Below, one piece after another: positions 7,945 to 17,097 of a DNA stretch of 64,000 nt. The position numbers and the translations under genes are program-made. Under the pieces are notes generated by a model that was not told where the DNA came from, did not search any database, and saw nothing but the letters and a program-made list of their open reading frames with translations. The DNA is from Romboutsia lituseburensis DSM 797. Its GTDB lineage: Bacteria; Bacillota; Clostridia; Peptostreptococcales; Peptostreptococcaceae. The number at the start of each line of letters is the position of its first letter. The stretch's first letter is position 1. Location of the stretch: assembly GCF_900103615.1 (NCBI RefSeq), contig NZ_FNGW01000001.1, positions 62,001-126,000 on the forward strand. The letters run 5' to 3'.

Positions 7945-9267
7945 TTAATACCTTATGCTCTGAGGAAATGAAAATACATCTAATGGATCATATTTACATT
8001 TTACTTTTCTTAATCTACATGAATTTTCTCCAAAATAATTGGATTCATAATAAGGTAACTGCAATAAAGGAAAGTTAATATATGACCCTTCTGTAATACT
8101 ATATATATATTTAAAGTTATTTAAAACCCAATTTACATTTTCTTCTTTATACAAATTATCTTCCCAAGCAGATTGTATCAATAATATATAATTTGCATCT
8201 CTAAAATAAAATGCTGTATCATACTTATTAACTGATTTAACTTCTCCTCCTAACCCATATACATTTATACCCGTATAAATAGAATTATTTGGTAGAGGTT
8301 GATTTATTATATCTACTAATTTCTCTAATTCATTTAAATAGTAATATTTATTAACAAATCTTCCTGTTGATTTAAAATGTTCATATGGAGGATATGAACT
8401 TGCTATTTGATTTACTACGTCTATATATTTATCATACTCTAAAATTATGTCTGCTTCTTTTATATTATAAAAAGGCTCTAAAAGCTTTCTAGTCTGCTCT
8501 TCGTTTTTATAAGATATTCCTCTAAAATATGCATATACTCCTTCCTCATTAGTGTGATATAATCCTCCACTTAAATTGATATCCTTATCTACTGAACCTA
8601 TCCATTTTTGCCAAGTATCCAATATATTTACTTGTTCTTTTTTTGATATATTTTGATAAGTCATCCTAACATAAGTTACCTTATTTACTTTATGTGGAAG
8701 TTTAAATTTCATTGAGGTTATAACTCCAAAATTACCACCTCCAGCCCCTCTTAGAGCCCAAAATAGATCTTTATTAAAATATTTATTAGCCTTTATTATT
8801 TTACCTTTGTAATTAACCATCTCTATTTCTATCAACGAATCACAACCTAAGCCAAACTTTCTAGCCGAATAACCCCATCCACCTCCTAGAGCATAGCCAC
8901 TTACTCCTACAGTTGGGCATGTCCCTCCTGGAAATGGATAACCTTGATTAGATATATAATTGTATAGTTGTGTGTTTTTTATTCCTCCTTGAACAGTCAC
9001 TGTATTTTCTTCATAGTTTATATTTGCATTATTCATTTTGCTTATATCTATTACTACTACATCATTGCCTGTAGAGTATCCTTCATAGTTATGACCTCCA
9101 GATCTAATTCTAATCCTCAAACCATTATCATATGAACATTTTATTATATCGCTTACATCTTGTGTTGTTTCACAATAAGCTATTAATTTCGGAAATTTTT
9201 GAATTGACCTATTCCATTCTTGTCTTGCTTTTTCATAATCTAAACTATCTGGCGTTATAATTATCAA
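7945..9267 (-). CDS. FAD-linked oxidase, berberine-bridge-enzyme type
   Basis: A 440-residue PCMH-type flavoprotein. The FAD-binding half has RIRSGGHNYEGYSTG (the His that binds FAD covalently in this family) and PTVGVSGYALGGGWGYSAR; the C-terminal BBE segment is YFGENSCRLRKVKCKYDP. The second covalent Cys seen in bicovalent members would lie in GGGWGYSARKFGLGCDSL, where a Cys is present. Such enzymes oxidise sugars, alcohols or alkaloid-like molecules with oxygen or another acceptor; no substrate can be named, and their use in an anaerobe is curious. No signal peptide is seen. The start is TTG, five bases after GGTGA. It is a single-gene unit. Confidence 0.85.
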   Translation of the reverse strand: MIIITPDSLDYEKARQEWNRSIQKFPKLIAYCETTQDVSDIIKCSYDNGLRIRIRSGGHNYEGYSTGNDVVVIDISKMNNANINYEENTVTVQGGIKNTQLYNYISNQGYPFPGGTCPTVGVSGYALGGGWGYSARKFGLGCDSLIEIEMVNYKGKIIKANKYFNKDLFWALRGAGGGNFGVITSMKFKLPHKVNKVTYVRMTYQNISKKEQVNILDTWQKWIGSVDKDINLSGGLYHTNEEGVYAYFRGISYKNEEQTRKLLEPFYNIKEADIILEYDKYIDVVNQIASSYPPYEHFKSTGRFVNKYYYLNELEKLVDIINQPLPNNSIYTGINVYGLGGEVKSVNKYDTAFYFRDANYILLIQSAWEDNLYKEENVNWVLNNFKYIYSITEGSYINFPLLQLPYYESNYFGENSCRLRKVKCKYDPLDVFSFPQSIRY

Positions 9268-9372
9268 AAAATCACCTTCTTTTTTAAATATGTTCCTTTA
9301 TGTCATAATATGTCTTTTATCATCTTACTGTTCCCCTTAATAAAAGTAAAAATATAAATATTTTTTTAACTT

Positions 9373-9406
9373 AAAAAGGAGATACTTTTTATGTATCTCC
9401 TTTTTT
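9373..9406. terminator. Bidirectional terminator downstream of the small hydrophobic peptide gene
   Basis: AAAAAGGAGATAC-TTTTTAT-GTATCTCCTTTTTT: a perfect 13-bp stem. On the minus strand it lies 40 bases after the stop codon of the 40-residue peptide and before the oxidase gene, making the peptide gene a unit of its own. Confidence 0.85.
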
Positions 9407-9445
9407 CTTATGTTCATTTTTATTTATTAAAATAATTTTTTACAG

Positions 9446-9568
9446 TTAAATATAGTATTTTACTATATTTACTAGGTTGTCAATAACTAACTTTATCATT
9501 AGGGGTGATGTTGTTAACATCACAGTAGAGATACTCGCTACAAAAAAATCATATAAATCAAGGGACAT
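9446..9568 (-). CDS. Small hydrophobic peptide, 40 residues, unknown
   Basis: A short frame with a good ribosome site (AGGAGATGAGATT before ATG) encodes a peptide that starts MSLDLYDFFVASISTVML and ends NIVKYYI. One membrane-spanning stretch covers residues 6-35 or so, with Asp near the front and Lys near the back. It has its own strong terminator and sits in an otherwise empty 486-base gap. Size, composition and isolation resemble type I toxin or holin-like peptides of Firmicutes, but no antisense RNA partner was identified. An inverted repeat GTGATGTT-GTT-AACATCAC lies within the frame. It could be a chance frame; the ribosome site and terminator argue against that. Confidence 0.45.
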   Translation of the reverse strand: MSLDLYDFFVASISTVMLTTSPLMIKLVIDNLVNIVKYYI

Positions 9569-9754
9569 AATCTCATCTCCTAATAATTCAGTTTTTATAT
9601 TATATTACTTAAAACTAAATTTAATAAATATTATTTAAAACTTATAGAAATACTAAAAGTATTGTAATAATAATTTTACTATTTTTTTAGAAGATATTAT
9701 TTCAATATTTTATTTTGTTTTTTATCTTTAAAATTAAATAAAGGAGGCATTTAT

Positions 9755-11683
9755 ATGAGTGAGAAAAAGTTGCCTAAAGAAGCTTACGGTGGTATATCTG
9801 GTAAAGATTATGTACCATATATCACTGATAAGTCTAAAAAAGGTACAAACATAGCTATATTAATCGCAGGTGTTTTACTAGCTACGATATTTGCAGCTTC
9901 TACAGCTTACTCTGGTATGAAATCAGGACTTACTGTTGCTGCTGGTATTCCTGGAGCAATAATAGGTTCTATGTTTGTTGGAGTGTTTGCTAAAGAAAAG
10001 GGTATACTTGGTAAAAATATATTACAAGGTATGTCAAGTGGTGGAGAATCTATTGCAAGTGGTATGATATTTGTATTGCCTGCAATTATTTTAATAGGTA
10101 GCCAAATTACATTTTTAGAAGGTGTTGTAATAGGCATTGGCGGAGTTTTATTCGGTATAGGCTGTTCTTCTTTAGTTTATAGCTACTTAATAGTGGAAGA
10201 ACATGGCAAACTTATGTATCCAGAATCTATGGCTATTTCAGAAACGCTAGTTGCATCTAACGCTGGTGGAGATGCTATAAAATTTATGGGTATTGGTTTT
10301 GTTATAAGCGGAATTATAAATGTATTAACAAGCTCTTTCTTAAATGTATTGAATAATACTATGACATTTATAGGAAGTAGATTTTATAAATGGAAATTCT
10401 CAACAGAAGTTAATCCTTTACTTTTAGGTATCGGATTTATCGTGGGTCTTGAAGTATCGTTAACAATGTTTGCAGGCTCAATTTTATCAAACTTCGGTGT
10501 AGCACCATTAATAGGTTACTTTACTGATATGGCAGCCAACGGTGCTGTTGTTTGGAATGATCCAGCCATTGCTATCAATCAAATGGATGTTAACTCTATT
10601 TCAGGTAGTTATGTAAAATATATTGGTGCTGGTATGATGCTTTGTGGCGGTATAATAGGCGCTCTTAAACTTATTCCTACTATAATTGTTTCTATCAAAG
10701 AAACCCTTAAAGCTAAGTCTAGCAAAGATGGTAGTTCAGAAGGATCATCTAGTGAAATGTTAATTTTATTAGGCGGAATTATTGTAGGATTTGTAGGAGC
10801 ATTTTTAGTATCTCAAAGTATTACTATGGCAGTAGTTGGTGCTATTGTATCTCTTATATTATCATTACTATTTGTTATAGTTGCTGGTCGTTTAACTGGT
10901 ACTATAGGTACTTCTAACCTTCCAGTCTCTGGTATGACAATAGCTTCTTTAGTTATACTAACATTAGTGTTTGTTATAATGGGATGGAAGGGTCAAGCTG
11001 ACAATAAATCATTACTTCTATTTGCTACGTTTATGGTTGTTGCTATATCTATAGCTGGTGGTTATAATCAATCTCAAAAAGTTACTTATATTATAGGTGG
11101 TAGCAAACGTGAAATGCAAAACTACTTTACTATAGCTGGTATAGTTGGGGTTGTTGTTGTTACTGGAACAATATTATTACTTTCTAGCCAATTGGCTATA
11201 ACTGGAAGTGATGCTCCATTTGCACTTCCTCAAGCAAACTTAATGTCAACATTAACTTCTGGTATAATGTCTGGTAATTTACCTTGGGTTATGATAATTG
11301 TTGGTGTGTTTATGGCTTTAGTTTTATTCTTCTTAAACTTACCAATAATGACAGTTGCTATAGGTTTCTACTTACCTATATCAACTACTTCTATAATATT
11401 AGTTGGTGCTTTAATTAGAGTATTTGTTGAAAATATGTCTAAAACTGAAGCTGAGAAAGAAGCTAGAGTTTCTAATGGAATAAGTTTATCATCAGGACTT
11501 GTTGCTGGTGGTTCTATAATAGGTTTAATAGGTATTATATTACAAGTTTCAGGAGTAATTAAGCCAAATATTCCAACTGGATTTGCATCAACTAACGCTA
11601 TGGCCCTTATTATTTTAGCTGTACTAGTTGTAGCAACTACAATACCTATAGTTTCATCAAAGCCAAAAGGTAGCCAAAAATAA
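9755..11683 (+). CDS. OPT family oligopeptide transporter (copy 1)
   Basis: A 642-residue membrane protein with about 16 hydrophobic segments, belonging to the oligopeptide transporter superfamily. Typical OPT features are the N-terminal ASTAYSGMKSGLTVAAGIPG, KNILQGMSSGGESIASG, LMYPESMAISETLVAS and the central GRLTGTIGTSNLPVSGMTIA. Proton-coupled uptake of small peptides or metal-peptide chelates is the family role; the bacterial group resembles the one annotated as YgaO-type or TIGR00733. Ribosome site AAAGGAGG precedes the ATG. A near-identical copy follows after 236 bases. Unlike the second copy it is not linked to a PqqD gene. Confidence 0.9.
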   Translation: MSEKKLPKEAYGGISGKDYVPYITDKSKKGTNIAILIAGVLLATIFAASTAYSGMKSGLTVAAGIPGAIIGSMFVGVFAKEKGILGKNILQGMSSGGESIASGMIFVLPAIILIGSQITFLEGVVIGIGGVLFGIGCSSLVYSYLIVEEHGKLMYPESMAISETLVASNAGGDAIKFMGIGFVISGIINVLTSSFLNVLNNTMTFIGSRFYKWKFSTEVNPLLLGIGFIVGLEVSLTMFAGSILSNFGVAPLIGYFTDMAANGAVVWNDPAIAINQMDVNSISGSYVKYIGAGMMLCGGIIGALKLIPTIIVSIKETLKAKSSKDGSSEGSSSEMLILLGGIIVGFVGAFLVSQSITMAVVGAIVSLILSLLFVIVAGRLTGTIGTSNLPVSGMTIASLVILTLVFVIMGWKGQADNKSLLLFATFMVVAISIAGGYNQSQKVTYIIGGSKREMQNYFTIAGIVGVVVVTGTILLLSSQLAITGSDAPFALPQANLMSTLTSGIMSGNLPWVMIIVGVFMALVLFFLNLPIMTVAIGFYLPISTTSIILVGALIRVFVENMSKTEAEKEARVSNGISLSSGLVAGGSIIGLIGIILQVSGVIKPNIPTGFASTNAMALIILAVLVVATTIPIVSSKPKGSQK

Positions 11684-11700
11684 TTAATATATATTTTAAT

Positions 11701-11747
11701 AAACAAAAATAAAGGAACTATATTTTATAGTTCCTTTATTTTTGTTT
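11701..11747. terminator. Terminator between the two OPT genes
   Basis: A perfect 22-bp inverted repeat (arms with AATAAAGGAACTATA) around a TTT loop, 17 bases after the stop codon, ending in T-rich sequence. It separates the two OPT transcripts. Confidence 0.9.
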
Positions 11748-11877
11748 ATTAAATTGTATTTATTGGTATATAATAAGTATTTATATACTTTTTTGTTGTT
11801 TTTTAAATGTCAAGTTAAACATTTTATGTAAAAAATATTTTACTTTGTAATTTTGTATTTTTTATTGTCGAGATTTA

Positions 11878-11886
11878 TGGTATAAT
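11878..11886 (+). promoter_or_regulatory. Extended -10 promoter of the second OPT gene
   Basis: TGGTATAAT, a consensus -10 with the TG extension, 33 bases before the OPT start. No clear -35 box at 17 bases, as usual for extended -10 promoters. Confidence 0.6.
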
Positions 11887-11919
11887 CTAGTAACAATTTA
11901 ATACAAGGAGGAATTTCTA

Positions 11920-13845
11920 ATGAAGAAAAAATTACCTAAGGAGGCTTATGGTGGTGTAGCTGGTAAAGACTATGTACCATATATCACTGATAAGTCTAAG
12001 AAAGGTGGAAATGTTGCTATTTTAATTATAGGTATAATTTTATCAACTATTTTCGCTGCTTCTACTGCTTATTCTGGTATGAAATCAGGACTTACTGTTG
12101 CAGCAGGTATACCTGGTGCTATAATCGGTTCTATGCTTGTGGGTGTTTTCGCTCGTGAAAAGGGTATCCTAGGCAAAAACATTTTACAAGGTATGTCAAG
12201 TGGTGGAGAATCTGTCGCTAGTGGTATGATTTATGTTTTACCTGCAATTATATTAATCGGTAGCCAAATAACATTCTTTGAAGGTATGTTAGTTGGTGTT
12301 GGTGGAGTTTTATTCGGTATTGGATGTTCATCGTTAGTTTACAACTACCTAATAGTAGAAGAACACGGTAAACTTATGTATCCTGAATCTATGGCTATTT
12401 CAGAAACACTTGTTGCTTCTGATGGTGGCGGAGATGCTATAAAATACATGGGAATCGGTTTTGGTATAAGTGGTGTTATAAACGTTTTAACTGGTTCATT
12501 CTTAAACGTAGTAAATAATACTATGACATTTGTAGGAAGTAAGTTCTATAAATGGAAATTCTCAACTGAAGTTAACCCTCTACTTTTAGGTATAGGATTT
12601 ATAGTTGGTCTTGAAGTATCGTTAACAATGTTTGCTGGTTCTATATTATCAAACTTTGGTATAGCACCATTAATAGGTTACTTTACTGATATGGCTGGAA
12701 GCAATGCTGCAGTATGGAATGATGCATCAATGTCTATTAGTCAAATGGATGTAAACGCTATCTCTGGTAGCTACGTTAAGTATATAGGTGCTGGTATGAT
12801 GCTTTGTGGTGGTATAATAGGTGCTCTTAAACTTATACCTACTATAATTGTTTCTATCAAAGAGACTCTTAACGCTAAATCTAGTAATGATGGTAGCGCA
12901 GAAAGTTCTTCTGGAGAAATGATAATTCTACTAGGTGGTGTAGTTATAGGATTTGTAGCAGCATTCTTAATATCTGGTAGTATTACAATGGCTATCGTTG
13001 GAGCTATAGTTTCTTTAATACTAGCATTATTATTCGTTATAGTTGCTGGTCGTTTAACTGGTACTATAGGTACTTCTAACCTTCCAGTTTCTGGTATGAC
13101 AATAGCTTCTTTAGTTATATTAACATTAGTATTCGTTATAATGGGATGGAAATCTCCACAAGATAATAAGTCTTTACTTTTATTTGCTGCTTTTATGGTT
13201 GTTGCTATATCTATCGCTGGTGGTTATACTCAATCTCAAAAGGTTACTTACATAATAGGTGGTAGTAAACGTGAAATGCAAAACTACTTCACTATAGCTG
13301 GGGTTGTTGGAGTTGTTGTTGTTACAGGAACAATATTATTACTTTCTGGACAATTAGCTATAACTGGTAGTGATGCTCCTTTCGCGCTTCCTCAAGCAAA
13401 CTTAATGTCAACATTAACTTCTGGTATAATGTCTGGTAACTTACCTTGGGTTATGATAATTGTTGGTGTGTTTATGGCTTTAGTTTTATTCTTCCTAAAC
13501 CTACCAATAATGACTATAGCTATCGGGTTCTACTTACCAATATCAACTACTTCTATAATATTAGTTGGTGCATTAATAAGAGTGTTCGTTGAAAAAATGT
13601 CTAAAAATGACTCTGAAAAAGAGGCTAGAATTGCTAATGGTATAAGTTTATCTTCTGGTCTTGTTGCTGGTGGATCTATAATAGGTCTAATAGGTATAAT
13701 ATTACAAGTTTCAGGTATCGTTAAGCCAAATACTCCTGCAGGATTTGCTGCAAGTAATATGATGGCATTTGTTATATTAATACTTTTAGTTATAGCTACA
13801 ACTTTACCAATAATTTCAACTAAAGTAAGACAAAATGAAAAATAA
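11920..13845 (+). CDS. OPT family oligopeptide transporter (copy 2)
   Basis: A 641-residue paralogue of the preceding transporter, colinear over the full length with mainly conservative changes (for example INQMDVNSIS against ISQMDVNAIS). The same motifs are kept: ASTAYSGMKSGLTVAAGIPG, LMYPESMAISETLVAS and GRLTGTIGTSNLPVSGMTIA. Some DNA blocks are almost unchanged between copies (around 10870-10960 with 13030-13120, and 11280-11345 with 13440-13505), while others differ at many third positions. It should import peptides or peptide-bound metal. The last 11 bases overlap the start of a PqqD-like gene, which suggests coupled translation and a shared task. Confidence 0.9.
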   Translation: MKKKLPKEAYGGVAGKDYVPYITDKSKKGGNVAILIIGIILSTIFAASTAYSGMKSGLTVAAGIPGAIIGSMLVGVFAREKGILGKNILQGMSSGGESVASGMIYVLPAIILIGSQITFFEGMLVGVGGVLFGIGCSSLVYNYLIVEEHGKLMYPESMAISETLVASDGGGDAIKYMGIGFGISGVINVLTGSFLNVVNNTMTFVGSKFYKWKFSTEVNPLLLGIGFIVGLEVSLTMFAGSILSNFGIAPLIGYFTDMAGSNAAVWNDASMSISQMDVNAISGSYVKYIGAGMMLCGGIIGALKLIPTIIVSIKETLNAKSSNDGSAESSSGEMIILLGGVVIGFVAAFLISGSITMAIVGAIVSLILALLFVIVAGRLTGTIGTSNLPVSGMTIASLVILTLVFVIMGWKSPQDNKSLLLFAAFMVVAISIAGGYTQSQKVTYIIGGSKREMQNYFTIAGVVGVVVVTGTILLLSGQLAITGSDAPFALPQANLMSTLTSGIMSGNLPWVMIIVGVFMALVLFFLNLPIMTIAIGFYLPISTTSIILVGALIRVFVEKMSKNDSEKEARIANGISLSSGLVAGGSIIGLIGIILQVSGIVKPNTPAGFAASNMMAFVILILLVIATTLPIISTKVRQNEK

Positions 13846-14182
13846 CGAAGATGTTTTAGGTATAATTTTCAAAGCATCAGATACAATTGATGTTGAAGTA
13901 AGTAACGATAATATTGTTACTATATTAGAAAAACAAGATCATAAAGTGCAAAACTTTTTTAGAAAGTTAAAATTTAAAATTCCACAATATAAAAAAATTG
14001 AATTAGATGAATTCGGAAGTACTGTATTTTTATTAATTGACGGCAAAAGAACCGTTAAAGAAATTGGTGAAATTTTAGATTCTAAATATGGTGAAAAAAT
14101 CCATCCTCTTTATGAAAGACTACTGTTATTTTTAAATCACATTGATGTAAATTGTAACTATATTGAAAAACTAGATATTTAA
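13835..14182 (+). CDS. PqqD-like protein coupled to OPT transporter
   Basis: A 115-residue protein with a PqqD/RRE-type winged-helix fold suggested by FGSTVFLLIDGKRTVKEIGEILDSKYGE followed by a helical end (LYERLLLFLNHI). In RiPP pathways such domains hold a leader peptide for a modifying enzyme; stand-alone PqqD homologues also occur with no RiPP partner. The gene starts inside the end of the OPT gene (11-base overlap), so the pair is probably co-translated. No precursor peptide or radical SAM gene is next to it, so a chaperone or peptide-binding role beside a peptide transporter is the reasonable inference. The first 40 residues, before the PqqD-like part, are not recognised. Confidence 0.7.
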   Translation: MKNNEDVLGIIFKASDTIDVEVSNDNIVTILEKQDHKVQNFFRKLKFKIPQYKKIELDEFGSTVFLLIDGKRTVKEIGEILDSKYGEKIHPLYERLLLFLNHIDVNCNYIEKLDI

Positions 14183-14204
14183 AACATTATAAAATATCAT
14201 AAAA

Positions 14205-14231
14205 ATGGGAGGCTTAAACTTAGCCTCCCAT
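14205..14231. terminator. Bidirectional terminator between the PqqD and repeat-protein genes
   Basis: ATGGGAGGCT and AGCCTCCCAT form a 10-bp stem with A- and T-rich flanks, lying between two converging genes. Confidence 0.85.
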
Positions 14232-14266
14232 TATTATTTTAAGTTGTTTATTTTAAATATTCCTAT

Positions 14267-16459
14267 CTATCTTTTAGTAAATGAATTTATTTCACATGTA
14301 GAGTAAATAGATATATCTTCATTATTTTCTTCAACTACTAATACTCCACATCCAATTCCTTTTACATTTCCATTTATCGGTTCATCAGTTGGTGATAATA
14401 CTTCTATATTTATAGTATTTATATTACTTACAACATTTGTTTTTGTTAATTGTACTTCAGAATTAGTTAATGCGTCAGTACGATCTTTAGATAATTGTAC
14501 TGATGTTAAAGCATCTGTATACTCAACATTTGTTATTTCTTCAATATTAGTTTTGCTTACGTTATTAACTTCAGTTATATCTGCAGTTGTAGTATTTATA
14601 TATTCAACTACATCATTAAAATATTTTTCTTCTACAGTATTTATTTCACCAGTTTCAATATTATTAACAAGGTTTACTACTTGAGTTACAGGAGATACAT
14701 TTTGTACAACATCTACGTTAGAAACATTTCTAATACTTTGTATATTTTCTGATTCAACATTTTTTACACAATTACATGTATTTGTATGATCATTAACATC
14801 TTGTGCAACAGTAGTTTTTTGAATTTCTATTGAATCTACTGCATTAGAAGTTGTTACATTATTATATCCAGTCACCGCTGCCACTGTATTTGGTTGGCCT
14901 AGTGATGTTATAAATGAATTTGTAGCTGTATTATTGTATCCTGTTACTGCTCCTACTAATTGTGGAGTTCCTGATATACTTAAGAAGTTTCCTGCAGAGT
15001 TTAATGACACTATATTATTTGTTCCTGTTATCGATACATTTTGACCATTACTAAATTCAAGAGGAATTTCAATAGTTTCTGTTGGTATAGGAGGACATTT
15101 TTGTAATTGACCTTTTTTTATTGTTATTTTTAATTGTCCAGTTATAATTTGATTGAAAGCAGGCTCTACAAATGTTGTTGTTCCAACTGAATTTACAGCT
15201 GTTATTCCACCTAAAACATTTGTTTTAGTTGGATTACCTAGAGAAGTTAATGCTGAGCCTGTATTCGGTTGATATCCTGTAACTACTCTAGATGTAGTTG
15301 GATCACCTAAATTTTTCACAAAGCTTGATTCATTAAATTCTATATTTTCTACAACTTCTACAGGATCTATACTTGTAGATTCTACAAATGTTTTAGGAGT
15401 TGTTGTAACATTTACAACGACATCTGTATTGTTTGTTGTAATAGGACCACTTACTGGTATTTTATTTGAATTAATACCGCTTACTACTGATGTAGTATTC
15501 ATATCTATATTTGTTACTACTTCAGTAGACTGCGTTTGTATATCTGATAAAACCTGAGTATTTTGAGGCGTTACACTTTTAACTACATTTTCAGTATTAA
15601 GAGATACATCTTCTACAACAGATTTTTGATTTAAATTTAAAGATTCTACTACAGGAGAAGTTGTCTCTTGTAAGTTTACATCTTCAATAACACTAGTAGA
15701 TTCACTACTTATATTAACATCTTTTACAACGTTTACTAATTCTATGGAATCTATAGTTGATACTTCTCTAGATTCTTCTAAAGATCCATTATATCCTATA
15801 CTTTCTATATCATTTTTGTTACATTGTAAGTTTTTTTCCATATTTCTTTTGCATTTACTTTGAGTGTCTTGATTATTAGGTCTATTACAGTTGCAACTAC
15901 AATTATTATTTTGATTACCTATACAAACATTATTACCCATAGAATTACCATTATGATGGTTATTACAGTTGTTATTTGTACTTTCTGTTTCATCAAAATC
16001 ACAATCTTTATTGTAGTTTATTTTTTTTCTAACTTTTATTTTTTTGAATTCATCATCTGCATCTATTGCTAAATAATCATGAGCACAATTAGAGTGATGT
16101 CTTATTATTTGATTAATTCTTCTATTTAAACAATTTATAAATTCTCTATCACTAGTTTCACTAGTTAAAATTTTTATTTTAGATATATCACAAAGAGATA
16201 TAGTTAAATCACCAAATACTGCAATAGTATCACATATTTTTATTTGCTCCAATACCCCTGAGTTAATGCCTATACGATATACTAACCCTGTATTTAATGT
16301 TATCTCTATATTTATTCCAAATCCGGGTATATTAGAATGGTGCACACAATCTACTATAGCTTTTAATACTGCTCTTATGCCATTTACACATAATCCATTG
16401 TTTTCAAGATTACATCTATTTGCATTGTTCCAATTATTTTCACAAAATTCATTATACAT
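14267..16459 (-). CDS. Repeat-rich protein with an 11-residue tandem repeat, function unknown
   Basis: A 730-residue protein with no signal peptide or membrane segment. Residues 1-100 form a compact domain with ITLNTGLVYRIG, SGVLEQIKICDTIAVFG and LTISLCDISKIKI, reading like a small beta-barrel; residues 150-215 are rich in Cys, Asn and His (NNNCSCNCNRPNN). Residues 270-390 are eleven consecutive units of exactly 11 residues, most beginning VV or FV and spaced by polar residues (VVEDVSLNTEN, VVKSVTPQNTQ, VVTNIDMNTTS). Degenerate units continue to about residue 690, with VTGYNN occurring twice. Alternating hydrophobic pairs at 11-residue spacing suggest a beta-solenoid. Cys-rich start, Asn/Thr/Val composition and lack of export signal would suit a spore coat or exosporium protein, but this is inference; I do not recognise the family. 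Confidence 0.7.
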   Translation of the reverse strand: MYNEFCENNWNNANRCNLENNGLCVNGIRAVLKAIVDCVHHSNIPGFGINIEITLNTGLVYRIGINSGVLEQIKICDTIAVFGDLTISLCDISKIKILTSETSDREFINCLNRRINQIIRHHSNCAHDYLAIDADDEFKKIKVRKKINYNKDCDFDETESTNNNCNNHHNGNSMGNNVCIGNQNNNCSCNCNRPNNQDTQSKCKRNMEKNLQCNKNDIESIGYNGSLEESREVSTIDSIELVNVVKDVNISSESTSVIEDVNLQETTSPVVESLNLNQKSVVEDVSLNTENVVKSVTPQNTQVLSDIQTQSTEVVTNIDMNTTSVVSGINSNKIPVSGPITTNNTDVVVNVTTTPKTFVESTSIDPVEVVENIEFNESSFVKNLGDPTTSRVVTGYQPNTGSALTSLGNPTKTNVLGGITAVNSVGTTTFVEPAFNQIITGQLKITIKKGQLQKCPPIPTETIEIPLEFSNGQNVSITGTNNIVSLNSAGNFLSISGTPQLVGAVTGYNNTATNSFITSLGQPNTVAAVTGYNNVTTSNAVDSIEIQKTTVAQDVNDHTNTCNCVKNVESENIQSIRNVSNVDVVQNVSPVTQVVNLVNNIETGEINTVEEKYFNDVVEYINTTTADITEVNNVSKTNIEEITNVEYTDALTSVQLSKDRTDALTNSEVQLTKTNVVSNINTINIEVLSPTDEPINGNVKGIGCGVLVVEENNEDISIYSTCEINSFTKR

Positions 16460-16567
16460 AATTTATCACCACCATCAAATTCATAAGATATATTTATTAA
16501 TTAATATATCTAGTATTAATGTATTAATTTTCGACCTAATTTGATACAAAAACTATATATAAAATAA

Positions 16568-16597
16568 AAAATAGTAGTCAGCAATGACTACTATTTT
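16568..16597. terminator. Terminator of the ethanolamine operon
   Basis: AAAATAGTAGTCA-GCAA-TGACTACTATTTT, a perfect 13-bp stem with A/T flanks, 26 bases after the eutQ stop codon on the minus strand. Confidence 0.9.
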
Positions 16598-16622
16598 CTA
16601 ATATGTTATTATTCATTTTTAA

Positions 16623-17096
16623 TTAAGCCTGAGATGCCCAATCTGCTGGATATGTTACATATATAAATCTAGCATAATCTTTAACAGAGAATTGTATACT
16701 ACTTCCTTTTGGTATAAGTATTAGTTCACCAGCTGAAGCAGATACTGTTCTTCCATCTATTATTATATCTAATGTTCCTTCTATTACATAATCAATTTCA
16801 TCATAGTTTAAAGTCCAATCAAATGTTGTTTCTTTCATTTCCATCATTCCACAACCTAATCTTGGGCTTTCTTCTAATGTAAATAGGTCTTTAGTATATA
16901 CTACATCTTTAGGGTTTCCTGTATCTAATCTATTTGATTCATCAACCTTTACAGTTGGTAATTTTATAGATGTTATTCCACTTATATCTTTATTTCTTAC
17001 AAAATCTACGCTATCTTTAGCTCCATTTATTTTTTCTTCTATTATTTGTCTTACTAATGTTTCAAGTAAACTTTTATCTATATTTTTTATATCCAT
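16623..17096 (-). CDS. eutQ: EutQ cupin protein, ethanolamine utilisation
   Basis: A 157-residue EutQ homologue. The C-terminal two thirds form a single cupin barrel (MKETTFDWTLNYDEIDYVIEG, GRTVSASAGELILIPKGSS). Studied EutQ proteins show acetate kinase activity in ethanolamine breakdown, which would fit here because no other acetate kinase gene is in the cluster and PduL makes acetyl phosphate. The first 20 residues (NIDKSLLETLVRQIIEEKIN) look like an amphipathic helix of the kind that targets enzymes into microcompartments. Last gene of the operon, one base after eutH, before a strong terminator. Confidence 0.9.
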   Translation of the reverse strand: MDIKNIDKSLLETLVRQIIEEKINGAKDSVDFVRNKDISGITSIKLPTVKVDESNRLDTGNPKDVVYTKDLFTLEESPRLGCGMMEMKETTFDWTLNYDEIDYVIEGTLDIIIDGRTVSASAGELILIPKGSSIQFSVKDYARFIYVTYPADWASQA

Positions 17097-17097
17097 T

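Noticed and set aside
9907-10137. 76-codon minus frame within OPT copy 1
   Set aside because: Shadow of a conserved coding region; no ribosome site.
15860-16072. 70-codon plus frame opposite the repeat protein
   Set aside because: Ile/Thr-rich reverse reading of an Asn/Cys-rich stretch; no ribosome site.
14267-16459. CRISPR or other direct DNA repeat array within the repeat-protein gene
   Set aside because: The periodicity is in the protein (33 bases, strongly diverged in DNA), with no identical repeats or spacers.
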